A stretch of DNA of 64,000 nt from contig NZ_CP014167.1 of NCBI RefSeq assembly GCF_001685395.1, forward strand, positions 186,001 to 250,000. Reading direction: 5' to 3'. Below the pieces are notes generated by a model. The model saw only the letters and a list, made by a program, of their open reading frames with translations. It was not told the DNA's origin and ran no database searches. This stretch comes from Paenibacillus yonginensis. Its GTDB lineage: Bacteria > Bacillota > Bacilli > Paenibacillales > Paenibacillaceae. Of the stretch, positions 27,647 to 36,650 are shown one piece after another. The stretch's first letter is position 1. The number at the start of each line of letters is the position of its first letter. Made by a program: the position numbers and the translations under genes.

Positions 27647-28510
27647 ATGAAGCTGGTTTCCATAGTACGTAACGGAACGGAAGAAGCGGCCATCTTAACT
27701 GAGGAGGGGTACCTGGCCCTATCGGCCGTCAACGAAGCCGCGGGCAAGACCTGGCCGGTTCATTTATCCGCCGTTTTGAAAGGCGGTTTCCTGGAAGAGA
27801 TCCGGGTCTGGTACGAACATCAGCTAAGCAGGGGCTGGGACCCGAAGCTTGCTGCCGAACCTTTTGCGTCGGTTCGTTACGCGCCGCCTGACCGGCATCC
27901 CGGGAAAATTTGGGGTGTAGGAGCGAACTATGCGGAGAAAGCCGCCGAAATGGCGGTGTGTCCCGAGGAAGAGCCGATTTGTTTTATGAAGCCGAACACA
28001 ACTTTGATAGGACCTGAAGACATAATTATATTGCCTCAAGGTTCGAAGCGGGTAACGGCCGAAGCGGAGCTTGCGATCATTATCGGAACAGCTTGCAAAA
28101 ACGTTGCGCCTGCCGAAGCGCTGGATTATGTAGGCGGATACGCCGCCAGTCTGGACATGACGGAGAAAGACATTCACGCCCGCAATCCCCGGTTTTTGGG
28201 CCGGGCCAAAAGCTTTGATACCTTCTTCAGCTTGGGTCCTGAGCTGGTTACGCCGGATGAAATCACCAGCCTCCAGGACCTGACTGTGGAGACAGTGCTG
28301 AACGGGCATATCGCTTGCGGCAGCCATATCGCCAATATGATTTATTCGCCGGCGTATATCCTATCGTTTTTCTCCCGGTTCATGACGCTGCTGCCCGGCG
28401 ACATTTTAATGACCGGTACTCCGGGTTCTGTAGAAATCCATGAAGGAGACACGGTGGAGTGCCGGATTGGCGGCTTTCTCCCGCTTCGCAACGGGGTTGG
28501 ACGTGAATAA
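27647..28510 (+). CDS. Fumarylacetoacetate hydrolase (FAH) family protein
   Basis: A 287-residue FAH-fold enzyme. Metal ligands are visible in AEAELAIIIG (two acidic residues) and YAASLDMTEKD, with KSFDTFFSLGP and the C-terminal GDILMTGTPGSV. The family splits or decarboxylates 2-oxo or hydroxy acids with Mg2+. Several bacterial members next to ureide genes are annotated ureidoglycolate lyase (urea plus glyoxylate), which would fit this operon; the substrate is inference. ATG 27647 follows GGGGTGAG. Confidence 0.85.
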   Translation: MKLVSIVRNGTEEAAILTEEGYLALSAVNEAAGKTWPVHLSAVLKGGFLEEIRVWYEHQLSRGWDPKLAAEPFASVRYAPPDRHPGKIWGVGANYAEKAAEMAVCPEEEPICFMKPNTTLIGPEDIIILPQGSKRVTAEAELAIIIGTACKNVAPAEALDYVGGYAASLDMTEKDIHARNPRFLGRAKSFDTFFSLGPELVTPDEITSLQDLTVETVLNGHIACGSHIANMIYSPAYILSFFSRFMTLLPGDILMTGTPGSVEIHEGDTVECRIGGFLPLRNGVGRE

Positions 28511-28614
28511 GGCCAGAAAACAGGAATAAGGCCTTGCTTTGCAGCAGATATACCTGCAGCGGACCGGAGAGGGGAAGCAAAAGGGGGAAAACGAGGGAGA
28601 AAGGAGAAATGAGG

Positions 28615-29115
28615 ATGGGAATTACGCTGCAGGAGATCAACGGGCTGGAGAAGGCGGCGTTTATCCGGGTGCTCGGAGGGATTTTCGAGAAGTCGCCTTG
28701 GGTGGCCGAAAAGGTTTATCGGCAGGCGCCGTTTCGGACCAGGCAGGAGCTGTATGCTCAAATGCTTGAGGTTGTCGTCACTGCCGGGGATGAACGTATT
28801 CTGGAGCTGATCTGTGCCCATCCCGATCTGGCGACCCGGCTGAAGACGGACAGCTACAGTGCGGTAGAGCAGCGGGGGGCCGGACTTGATTCATTATCGC
28901 CGGAAGAATACGAACGTTTCTCGAAGCTGAACGAAGCTTATAAACGCAAATTCGGGTTTCCGTTTATTTTGGCCGTTACGGGCAGAACGAAAGAAGAAAT
29001 TGCGGCTGCTATGGAAGAGCGGCTGCAGCATCAGCCGGAAGCCGAGCGGCAAACCGCGCTCCGGGAAATCGGCCGTATTGCCGAAATCCGCTTAAACCAA
29101 TTAATAGCCGGCTAG
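28615..29115 (+). CDS. uraD: OHCU decarboxylase
   Basis: Decarboxylates 2-oxo-4-hydroxy-4-carboxy-5-ureidoimidazoline to S-allantoin, the last step of urate oxidation. The 166 residues show the catalytic His in ICAHPDLATR, and KLNEAYKRKFGFPFILAVTG, both diagnostic. ATG 28615 is preferred since AAGGAG at 28601-28606 gives eight bases of spacing. In B. subtilis this domain is fused to urate oxidase in PucL; here it is a separate gene just upstream of it. Confidence 0.93.
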   Translation: MGITLQEINGLEKAAFIRVLGGIFEKSPWVAEKVYRQAPFRTRQELYAQMLEVVVTAGDERILELICAHPDLATRLKTDSYSAVEQRGAGLDSLSPEEYERFSKLNEAYKRKFGFPFILAVTGRTKEEIAAAMEERLQHQPEAERQTALREIGRIAEIRLNQLIAG

Positions 29116-29154
29116 AACCGGCGCATAACGGAAATGGGAAAGGATGGATGGATC

Positions 29155-30123
29155 ATGCTGAAGCATTCCAGCGGACGTACCCTTTATTACGGCAAAGGCG
29201 ATGTGCTTGTCTACCGTACTTATGCCAAACCTCTGCAGGTTGCGGCGGTGCCCGAATCGGCGTTTGAAGGGGACCGCAACATTATTTTTGCCCATAATAT
29301 AAAGTTTGCGGTCAGCGGCGATAAGCTGCTCGCTTCGTTCACCGAGGGAAGCAACACGTTTGTAGTAGCCACGGATTCCATGAAAAATTTCCTTCTGCGA
29401 AATGCCGCCGAATATGAAGGAGGGACGACGGAAGGGCTGCTGCTGTTCCTTGGCCGCCGTTTTCTGCAGCGGTATCCGCATATCACTTCCGCTGAAATCA
29501 GCGCAGACCGCTTGCCGTTTCAGGCGCTGGATGTACCCGGCTCAGACGGGTTCGTCCGCAATGAGCTGGTCTTCCGCCGTTCGCATAACGATCACGCCAG
29601 CGCCGGACTTGAGCTGGTCAGCAGAGACGGGAATGTCGAAGTGCTTGCCTCTTGGTCGGGACTGACCGGTCTGCAGCTGATCAAGGTGAGCGGCAGCTCG
29701 TTCTACGGGTTTGTGAGGGACGAATATACAACGCTGCCGGACAGCTATGACCGTCCTTTGTTTATTTTTCTCGACATTTTCTGGCGGTATGGGGACCCTG
29801 AACAAGCGGCAGATGCTGCAAAAGGCAAATATGTGGCGGCTGAGCAGATCAGCGATATCGCCCATACTGTGTTTTACGAGGAGCAATCTCCGTCCATCCA
29901 GCACCTGATCTGGCTGATCGGTCAGCGCATTCTGATTCGGTTCCCGCAGCTTGCCGAAGTCAGCTTTGAGTCCAATAACCGCACCTGGGAGACGATTGTG
30001 GATCCCGCCAGCCCCGGCCAGCCCGGCGTCTTTACGGAACCCCGTCCGCCATACGGCTTCCAGGGCTTTACCGTCATCCGGGCCGATGTCCAGCCGGAAG
30101 CGCCGGCCGCCGGAGGCGAATGA
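29155..30123 (+). CDS. Urate oxidase (uricase)
   Basis: Oxidises urate with O2 to 5-hydroxyisourate, cofactor-free. The protein (322 residues from ATG 29155, or 329 from ATG 29134) matches the C-terminal half of B. subtilis PucL: YYGKGDVLVYRTY with the catalytic Lys, VVATDSMKNFLLR with the catalytic Thr, FYGFVRDEYTTLP, SIQHLIWLIGQRILIRFPQL, and EPRPPYGFQGFTV. ATG 29155 has AAAGGA upstream; 29134 has only a weak site. Stands between the OHCU decarboxylase and hydroxyisourate hydrolase genes. Confidence 0.95.
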   Translation: MLKHSSGRTLYYGKGDVLVYRTYAKPLQVAAVPESAFEGDRNIIFAHNIKFAVSGDKLLASFTEGSNTFVVATDSMKNFLLRNAAEYEGGTTEGLLLFLGRRFLQRYPHITSAEISADRLPFQALDVPGSDGFVRNELVFRRSHNDHASAGLELVSRDGNVEVLASWSGLTGLQLIKVSGSSFYGFVRDEYTTLPDSYDRPLFIFLDIFWRYGDPEQAADAAKGKYVAAEQISDIAHTVFYEEQSPSIQHLIWLIGQRILIRFPQLAEVSFESNNRTWETIVDPASPGQPGVFTEPRPPYGFQGFTVIRADVQPEAPAAGGE

Positions 30124-30124
30124 A

Positions 30125-30508
30125 ATGGCGGGGAGGGGCAGACTTACTACTCATGTGCTGGACCTGTCGCGCGGCCGGCCGGCGGAGGGGGTAGCGGTAA
30201 CGTTATACAAATTGAACGATGGTGGTCTGATGAACTCAGGTGGGAGCTCAGGAGGAGCGAGGCAGCTGCTGCGGGAGGCGGTTACCAATTCCGATGGCCG
30301 GCTGGATGAGCCGCTGTTAACCGGTGAAAGCATGGAGGCAGGGCTCTATGAGCTGGAGTTTGACGTGGGAAGTTATTTCGGTCAGGAGGCATCGGGCGGT
30401 TTCCTTGAGCTTGTTCCGGTCCGCTTTCGCATTGCCGGTCCCGATGAACATGTACATGTGCCGCTGTTGGCTGCACCCGGCGGGTACAGCACATACCGGG
30501 GGAGCTGA
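30125..30508 (+). CDS. pucM: 5-hydroxyisourate hydrolase (transthyretin-like)
   Basis: Hydrolyses 5-hydroxyisourate to OHCU. The 127 residues carry the family N-terminal motif LTTHVLDLSRGRPA and the C-terminal YSTYRGS. A stretch at about residues 33-46 (GGLMNSGGSSGGAR) is a glycine/serine-rich insert longer than usual. ATG 30125 lies one base after the uricase stop and has GGAGG at 30113-30117; the frame is open far upstream only because it overlaps uricase. Confidence 0.92.
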   Translation: MAGRGRLTTHVLDLSRGRPAEGVAVTLYKLNDGGLMNSGGSSGGARQLLREAVTNSDGRLDEPLLTGESMEAGLYELEFDVGSYFGQEASGGFLELVPVRFRIAGPDEHVHVPLLAAPGGYSTYRGS

Positions 30509-30591
30509 TGAACCGGGCCGGAAGCATAAGCTGGTGGCTGTCATAAATTACGCAGCCGATGATGGAAAAGCCAAGCTAAGGGGGAGAGAGC

Positions 30592-32121
30592 ATGGGCGGA
30601 CAATTGGACTGGATCATCCAGGGGGGCAGCGTCGTACTGCCCGGTGAAACACGGCGGCTGGATATCGGTATCCGGGACGGGGAAATAGCGGTCCTGCGGG
30701 ACAAGTTGAACCCCGCCGAGGCCAAAGCCAGCGTGGATGCCGCCGGCAAGCTGGTGCTGCCGGGCATGATTGATGTTCACGTTCATTTCAATGAACCGAA
30801 TCTGGGTCATTGGGAAGGCTTTGAAACGGGCTCGGCGGCGCTGGCGGCCGGCGGCTGCACCTTGTATGCAGATATGCCGCTGAACGGCAATCCGCCGACG
30901 GTAACCCTGGAAGCGCTCCGGATGAAAGAGCGGCTGGCTGCTGAGGATTCGCTGACGGATTACAGCTTCTGGGGCGGTTTGATGCCGGGGTATCTGGACC
31001 GGATTGAAGAGCTGGCCGCAGCCGGGGTGATCGGCTTTAAGGCATTTATGTCGAATCCGGGCGGAGAAGGCGAAGGGCGGTTTCGCGAAGTGGACCGGGC
31101 TGCGCTTTATGAAGGCATGAAACGGATCGCGGCGGTTGGCGGCATCCTCGCCCTTCATGCGGAGAGTGAGGATATGACATCCAGCTTAGCGGCGGAGGCG
31201 GTTGCCGCCGGGCGATTAGACGCCCGGGCTTTTGCCGCATCCCGGCCCCCCGCAGCCGAGCTGGAAGCCGTGTCGGAAGCGCTGGAGCTGGCGGAGCAGA
31301 CGGGCTGCAGGCTTCATTTTGTGCATATCAGCACGCCGGAGGCGGTGGATCTGATTGATGAGGCGAAAAGGCGCGGTCTGGATGTCACGCTGGAAACGTG
31401 TCCGCATTATCTAGCGTTGACAGTGGAAGATATGGAGCGTCTTGGGCCTGCAGCCAAATGCGCGCCTCCTCTGCGGGATGAAGCGCGCCGGGAGGAGCTT
31501 TGGAAGCGGGTGGCCGAAGGTAAGATCGACTGGATTGCCTCCGATCATTCGCCCTGCCCGGCCGATATGAAGCAGCCGGCCAGCGGCAGCTATTTCGAAG
31601 CATGGGGCGGGATCGCCGGAGCGCAGAGCAGTCTTGAGCTGATGTTTGAAGAAGGCTGCGTCAAACGTGGATTGCCGCTGCATCAGCTCGCCGCTTTGTT
31701 GTCGGCGCATCCGGCTGATCGTTTTGGATTCCGGCGCAAAGGCCGGATTGCTGAAGGGTATGACGCCGACCTCGTTCTTTTGGACCCGGGTAAGCCCTAT
31801 ACGCTGACCGTAGATGATTTGCGGCACCGGCACAAGCATAGTCCTTATATTGGGCGGACCTTTTCAGGGAAAGTTAGTGCCGTTTATTGCCGGGGAAATG
31901 TCATATACAGTGAAGCTGGCGGTACAGCGGCGCCAGGCGGCGGCGTCTGGATCAAACCCGGCGGCAGGGAGTGGGTGGAAAGGACGGAAGGGATAGAAGG
32001 ATTAGAGAGCGGGGAAGAAGGGGCAGACAGGAGCGGGGCGGCCGGCAAGCCTTCCTTAACCCGTGCGGCATCCGTTCATGCTGAAGCTGACACAGGCAGA
32101 GAAGCGGAGGGGAGCCGATGA
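30592..32121 (+). CDS. allB: Allantoinase
   Basis: Opens allantoin to allantoate. This amidohydrolase shows the metal ligands DVHVHFNEP, the carboxylated Lys in GFKAFMSNPGG, His in LALHAES and FVHIST, and Asp in ASDHSPCP. The 509 residues exceed the usual length of about 450: the domain ends near residue 448 and a charged, Gly/Glu-rich tail of about 60 residues follows (EGIEGLESGEEGADRSG). GGGGGAGAG precedes ATG 30592. The end overlaps the next start by four bases. Confidence 0.94.
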   Translation: MGGQLDWIIQGGSVVLPGETRRLDIGIRDGEIAVLRDKLNPAEAKASVDAAGKLVLPGMIDVHVHFNEPNLGHWEGFETGSAALAAGGCTLYADMPLNGNPPTVTLEALRMKERLAAEDSLTDYSFWGGLMPGYLDRIEELAAAGVIGFKAFMSNPGGEGEGRFREVDRAALYEGMKRIAAVGGILALHAESEDMTSSLAAEAVAAGRLDARAFAASRPPAAELEAVSEALELAEQTGCRLHFVHISTPEAVDLIDEAKRRGLDVTLETCPHYLALTVEDMERLGPAAKCAPPLRDEARREELWKRVAEGKIDWIASDHSPCPADMKQPASGSYFEAWGGIAGAQSSLELMFEEGCVKRGLPLHQLAALLSAHPADRFGFRRKGRIAEGYDADLVLLDPGKPYTLTVDDLRHRHKHSPYIGRTFSGKVSAVYCRGNVIYSEAGGTAAPGGGVWIKPGGREWVERTEGIEGLESGEEGADRSGAAGKPSLTRAASVHAEADTGREAEGSR

Positions 32122-33446
32122 AGAAGGAGTTTATTCAGCCGGGAGACAGCCCGGCCGGTGGCGGGGGGGTATCCGGGGAAAACGAACAAGATATTCTGGC
32201 AGGATACATGTTCGACATTCTGGACTCGTTATCGCAGTACGGCGCCGGAGCCCCGGGCGAAGGGATTACCCGGCTGTTGTATTCGCCGGCCTGGCTGGAG
32301 GCGCAGCTGTTTCTTGCGGAAAGGATGCGGGCAGCCGGTCTGGAGGTCCGCTTTGACCGGGTTGGCAATCTTTATGGCAGACTGCAGGGGAGCGAGCCCG
32401 GGCGCCCGGTGGTTGCAGCCGGCTCTCATGTCGATACGGTAAAGCAGGGCGGGAAATACGACGGCGCTTTGGGAATAGCCGCTTCGTTGGCGGCCGTTTC
32501 CTATTTGAAGGAATGTTATGGTGTACCCAAGCGGACGCTTGAGGTGGTCTCCTTTTGTGAAGAGGAAGGGAGCCGCTTCCCGTTTGCATATTGGGGTTCG
32601 GGCAGTGTAACGGGAGAGCGTGATTTGCAGCGTTACGGATCTATTCGGGATGGAGCGGGCGTCACTCTTCAGGAAGCGATGGAGCAGGCCGGCTTTGGAC
32701 GGGCGGAGCAGGCCGATCCGCTGCGCCGGGATCTGGGCGCCTACCTTGAACTGCATATTGAGCAGGGAATTATGCTTGAGCGTGAAGGCGCGGATATCGG
32801 CATCGTTGAAACGATTGTCGGCCAGCGGCGGTATACAGCCCAAGTTACGGGCGAAACCAATCATGCGGGTACGACGCCGATGCGGATGCGCAGCGATGCT
32901 CTGGCCGGAGCCGCAGAGATGGTGGTGGCGCTGGAGCGGATGGCGCTGGAGGAGGGGCCACCGCTCGTCGCCACCGTAGGCCGGTTGGAGGTGAGTCCAA
33001 ACACCTCCAACGTCATTCCGGGGCGGGTCAGCTTCTCCCTCGACATCCGGCACGAGTCGGGGGAGAAGCTGCAGGGCTTTTGCGGCCGCATGAGCGAGGC
33101 TTTCGCCGGGCTTGCGGCCGCGAGGGGGCTGAAGCTGGAGCTTCAGCTTCAGCTGGCAACCGCCCCGGCGCCGATGGACGCCGGGCTGGGCGGCAGGCTG
33201 GAGCGGCTGTGCAGCAGCCGCGGCATATCCTGCCGCCGGATGGTCAGCGGCGCGGGGCACGACGCGCAGCTGCTCGCCGCCGTATGTCCGGCGGCGATGC
33301 TGTTTGTGCCGAGCCGCGGCGGCATCAGCCACGCGCCGGAGGAATACACCGCGCCTGAGCATTTGGCGCGGGGCACCGAGCTGCTGGCGGCTTTGCTGCG
33401 CGAGCTGGCCTATGGAGACAACGACGAACAAAAGGGGGAACGCTGA
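32118..33446 (+). CDS. allC: Allantoate amidohydrolase
   Basis: M20-family metalloenzyme that turns allantoate into ureidoglycine, CO2 and ammonia. The 442 residues show GSHVDTVKQGGKYDGALG, FCEEEGSRFP, ELHIEQG, GETNHAGTTPM and the C-terminal GISHAPEEYT, which supply the two metal sites and substrate contacts. The start overlaps the allantoinase stop (ATGA). Family members also include N-carbamoyl amino acid hydrolases, but context fixes the role. Confidence 0.92.
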   Translation: MKKEFIQPGDSPAGGGGVSGENEQDILAGYMFDILDSLSQYGAGAPGEGITRLLYSPAWLEAQLFLAERMRAAGLEVRFDRVGNLYGRLQGSEPGRPVVAAGSHVDTVKQGGKYDGALGIAASLAAVSYLKECYGVPKRTLEVVSFCEEEGSRFPFAYWGSGSVTGERDLQRYGSIRDGAGVTLQEAMEQAGFGRAEQADPLRRDLGAYLELHIEQGIMLEREGADIGIVETIVGQRRYTAQVTGETNHAGTTPMRMRSDALAGAAEMVVALERMALEEGPPLVATVGRLEVSPNTSNVIPGRVSFSLDIRHESGEKLQGFCGRMSEAFAGLAAARGLKLELQLQLATAPAPMDAGLGGRLERLCSSRGISCRRMVSGAGHDAQLLAAVCPAAMLFVPSRGGISHAPEEYTAPEHLARGTELLAALLRELAYGDNDEQKGER

Positions 33447-33447
33447 C

Positions 33448-34854
33448 ATGATGGAGCCACGGCCACAACAACCAAAACAACCGCAACAACCAACACAACC
33501 AGTACAGTCACAACTAGCACAGTCACAATCGACACAAGTGTCACCCTCACCCCAGCCACCGTCACACCTCCCACGGCACAAGCCGGATCTGCCTCTTGAT
33601 CGCCAACCTTATGCCGAGTTCTCTCCTTCGCCTAGAATCATTATGACCCCGGGGCCTGTCGAGGCGGATCCAAGAGTGCTCCGCGCTTTGTCCATGCCGA
33701 TCCTTGGCCAGTTCGATCCTGAGTTTACGGCTCTGATGAACCGGATAATGAGCATGCTGCGCGAGCTGTTTCAGACCTCGAACCAGTGGGCTTATCCGGT
33801 CGACGGCACCTCCCGTTCCGGGATTGAGGCGGTGCTGGGCAGCCTGATCGAGCCCGGAGACAAGGTGCTGATCCCGATCTACGGCCGGTTCGGCTACCTG
33901 CTTTATGAAATCGCCGAGCGCTGCGGCGCGAAGATCACGGTCATGGAGCAGGAATGGGGAACGGTGTTTGAACCGGCTGAAATCATTGCGGCTATCCGGC
34001 AGCATCGTCCGGCCCTAGTGGCGATGGTGCATGGGGAAACGTCCACCGGGCGGATGCAGCCGATGGAGGGCATCGGGGCAGCCTGCCGGGAGGCGGACGC
34101 CCTGCTGGTGATCGACGCCGTCGCTACGCTCGGCGGAGTTCCGGTCCGGACCGACGAATGGCAGGTGGATGCTGTAATCGGCGGCACCCAGAAATGTCTG
34201 TCGGTTCCGTCCGGCATGGCGCCCGTGACTTACAACGACCGGGCGGAGCGGAAGCTGAACGCCCGAAAGAGGGTGGAGCGCGGGCTTTGGGCCGAGCCTG
34301 GCCAGTCTGCCGCTTCGCCTGCAGCATCTCTTCCCGCTAGGATTCAAAGCAATTACCTGGATCTCAGCCAGCTGCAGGATTACTGGAGTCCGGCAAGACT
34401 TAATCATCACACCGAGATGACGTCCATGCTGTACGGTTTGCACGAGGGGCTGCGGCTGGCCTTAAACGAAGGGCTGGAGAGCCGCTTTGCCCGTCACCGC
34501 CTTCATGAGGCCGCCTTAACGGCAGGTCTGCGGGGAATGGGGCTTAGCCTCTATGGCGACCCGTCCTGCAAGCTTCCTGTCGTCACTTGCGTCAGCATCC
34601 CGGACGGGGTAGACGGCGAGAAGGCGAGGTCGCAGCTGTTGGACGACTTCGGTATTGAAATCGCCAGCTCCTTCGGCCCGCTCAAGGGAACAATCTGGCG
34701 CATCGGAACGATGGGCTACAGCTGCCGCAAAACCAATGTGCTGCACCTGCTGGGTGCGCTTGAAGCCGTGCTCCTGCGCAGCGGCCACCCGCTTCCTGCC
34801 GGTGAAGCTGTCCAGGCCGCCCTGCAGGTTTATGACGCGGCAGCGGCAGATTGA
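33448..34854 (+). CDS. pucG: (S)-ureidoglycine-glyoxylate aminotransferase
   Basis: PLP enzyme of the alanine-glyoxylate aminotransferase type; B. subtilis PucG converts ureidoglycine and glyoxylate to oxalurate and glycine. Core begins at about residue 60 (IIMTPGPVEADPRVL). PLP Lys249 lies in GGTQKCLSVPSG, and VHGETSTGR and VIDAVATLGG are typical. Residues 5-50 are an unusual Pro/Gln-rich extension (PQQPKQPQQPTQPVQSQ), coded by DNA almost free of G and T. ATG 33448 follows GGGGGAA; the upstream open frame lies inside allC. Last gene of the operon. Confidence 0.9.
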   Translation: MMEPRPQQPKQPQQPTQPVQSQLAQSQSTQVSPSPQPPSHLPRHKPDLPLDRQPYAEFSPSPRIIMTPGPVEADPRVLRALSMPILGQFDPEFTALMNRIMSMLRELFQTSNQWAYPVDGTSRSGIEAVLGSLIEPGDKVLIPIYGRFGYLLYEIAERCGAKITVMEQEWGTVFEPAEIIAAIRQHRPALVAMVHGETSTGRMQPMEGIGAACREADALLVIDAVATLGGVPVRTDEWQVDAVIGGTQKCLSVPSGMAPVTYNDRAERKLNARKRVERGLWAEPGQSAASPAASLPARIQSNYLDLSQLQDYWSPARLNHHTEMTSMLYGLHEGLRLALNEGLESRFARHRLHEAALTAGLRGMGLSLYGDPSCKLPVVTCVSIPDGVDGEKARSQLLDDFGIEIASSFGPLKGTIWRIGTMGYSCRKTNVLHLLGALEAVLLRSGHPLPAGEAVQAALQVYDAAAAD

Positions 34855-34909
34855 TTTAGGTCAAACCAGATCGAATCAGATCGAATCAGATGAGCCCGAC
34901 TTTGCCGAG

Positions 34910-35671
34910 TCAGATTTTGATTGCTGCGATGCGCAGCCGGCTGGTGTCGGCCATCCATTGGCCGTCCCGGTACAGCTGCGGCTTAACCCGATTTTCAATG
35001 GCCTCGAACATGGTCGATTTGGCATCTTCCGGGACATCTGCGAAGAAATAGGGGGAGAAGCTGTTCAGCCATTTTCGGACCCCGGCTTTTAGCGGAGTCG
35101 GATGATCGAAATGCCGGGCCTCCATTACCCGGAATCCATTTTGCTCCAGCAGCTCTGCGTATTGATCGGCCGTAGGCAGATACCACGGATTCCGGCCCTC
35201 CCAGACATAACCTTCTTCCTCCAGCGTTTCTTTCATCGCCGCCGTCAGCGTGGAGACATTTCCGCTGCCGGCGAATTCGGCCACAAATCGTCCGCCTTCC
35301 CGCAGGGCAAGCCTGATCGAAGTGATCACCTCCGGCGCGTCCTTAATCCAATGGATCACCGCATGGGAGAACACAGCGTCAAACCGGACTTTGGTCCGGT
35401 AATGCCGTATGTCTCCCGTCCTGAAGCTCAGCGACGGATATTTCAGGGCGGCGCGTTTCACGGCTTCCCCGGACACGTCAATGCCGGTCGGGATTGCGCC
35501 GGCTGCAGCCATGGCGGCCGTTAAATCGCCGGTTCCGCAGCCGGCGTCGAGAATCCGCTCCCCCGGAGCGGGCTGCAGCAGAGCTAAAGCCCCGTTCCCG
35601 GGTTTTCCATCCAGTTCCCCTGTTCCTTTCTTATCGCTGCCGGTTTCCCCGGTCGCTGCCTTTTTATCCAT
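34910..35671 (-). CDS. Class I SAM-dependent methyltransferase
   Basis: A 253-residue Rossmann methyltransferase. Motif I is ILDAGCGTGDLTAAMA near residue 40, motif II TGIDVSGEAV, and motif IV FDAVFSHAVIHWIKD, as in trans-aconitate methyltransferase-like proteins. The usual N-terminal substrate cap (about 30 residues) is replaced by a Lys/Gly/Thr-rich stretch. GGAGAC before ATG 35671 supports the start, which overlaps the end of the flavoprotein gene by eight bases, so the two are cotranscribed. Substrate unknown. Confidence 0.85.
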   Translation of the reverse strand: MDKKAATGETGSDKKGTGELDGKPGNGALALLQPAPGERILDAGCGTGDLTAAMAAAGAIPTGIDVSGEAVKRAALKYPSLSFRTGDIRHYRTKVRFDAVFSHAVIHWIKDAPEVITSIRLALREGGRFVAEFAGSGNVSTLTAAMKETLEEEGYVWEGRNPWYLPTADQYAELLEQNGFRVMEARHFDHPTPLKAGVRKWLNSFSPYFFADVPEDAKSTMFEAIENRVKPQLYRDGQWMADTSRLRIAAIKI

Positions 35672-36587
35672 GTTGTCTCCATGCCTCCATGTTCAGCTCG
35701 TTATTCAGGGCTGCAGCGGCAAAAGCCCCCGCGGAAGCAGCCATAATCGCCTGGTGGGCCCGGGAGGCAGCATCTCCGGCGCTGTAAACACCCGGGACGG
35801 TCGTTTTCCCGAATTCATCGACGACGACCATATCGGTTTCCGTAACCTCACATCCCAACGATTTGGGAAGATCCGACCCGGCAGCCAAATCCGGTTTGAA
35901 AAAGATCCCCCCGCAAGCAACTGTCGTTCCGTCCTCGAGTACGACCTGCCGGACTTGTCCGTTCACGGACTCGATCTCTTTGATCGGCGAATCGAAGACC
36001 TGTACCTGATGGGCATGCAGCTCCTTACGCTGTTCATCCGACAGCTCGTCGGGTCCGTTCGTGCAGAGTGTAAACCGCTTTGTCCATCCGGAGATCAGCT
36101 GTGCGAAATGAAAGGCCTCCGCGCCATTGTTTATCACGACAAGGTGTTGATCCCTGAGCTCCCAGCCATCGCAGTAAGGACAGACAAATGCGCTTGTGCC
36201 GTAAACCTCGGCAAGTCCTTTAACGGGCAGCGGCCGATCCTTCATCCCGGCGGCGAACAGCAATTTACGGCTATGATAGGTTTGGTTTGAGGCTGTTGAA
36301 ATTTGAAAATGGCCATCCGCTCCCTCAGCCGAAACCACCTTATCATCGGCAAAAATAACAGACGGATAAACGGCGATTTGTTCCCTGCCAATCCGTCTTA
36401 ATTCCCCAGGCTGGATGCCGTCGCGCGTAAGGAAGCCGTGGGCTTCGCGGGTGACACGGTTGCGGGGTTTACCTTCGTCGATAACCAGCACCGTTTTTCT
36501 GGCCCTTCCCAGGACAAGGGCGGCGTTTAAGCCGGCAGGGCCGCCCCCGATGATGACTACGTCAAATGATTGATTTTCCATGTTCAT
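35664..36587 (-). CDS. Thioredoxin-reductase-like FAD/NAD(P) oxidoreductase
   Basis: A 307-residue flavoprotein. FAD-binding GGGPAGL lies at residues 14-20, the redox-active CPYC at 136-139, and the C-terminal FAD motif VPGVYSAGDAA near 265. The NAD(P) half lacks a clear GxGxxA (it reads VVINNGAEAFHFA), so it may belong to the group of stand-alone TrxB-like proteins that do not use NADPH normally. Between an Rrf2 regulator and a methyltransferase, all leftward. AAGGAGC precedes the start. Confidence 0.87.
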   Translation of the reverse strand: MNMENQSFDVVIIGGGPAGLNAALVLGRARKTVLVIDEGKPRNRVTREAHGFLTRDGIQPGELRRIGREQIAVYPSVIFADDKVVSAEGADGHFQISTASNQTYHSRKLLFAAGMKDRPLPVKGLAEVYGTSAFVCPYCDGWELRDQHLVVINNGAEAFHFAQLISGWTKRFTLCTNGPDELSDEQRKELHAHQVQVFDSPIKEIESVNGQVRQVVLEDGTTVACGGIFFKPDLAAGSDLPKSLGCEVTETDMVVVDEFGKTTVPGVYSAGDAASRAHQAIMAASAGAFAAAALNNELNMEAWRQHG

Positions 36588-36650
36588 AGAAATTCAGCTC
36601 CTTATTATTTTGTGTATATAATAGATCTTTAATATCCATGATTAAATTGT

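Noticed and set aside
29951..30124. Upstream extension of the hydroxyisourate hydrolase frame
   Set aside because: It overlaps uricase completely, and ATG 30125 has GGAGG and begins the conserved domain.
34867..34892. Short repeats of AGATCGAATC after pucG
   Set aside because: Only two copies, no terminator shape or known motif; could not support a function.
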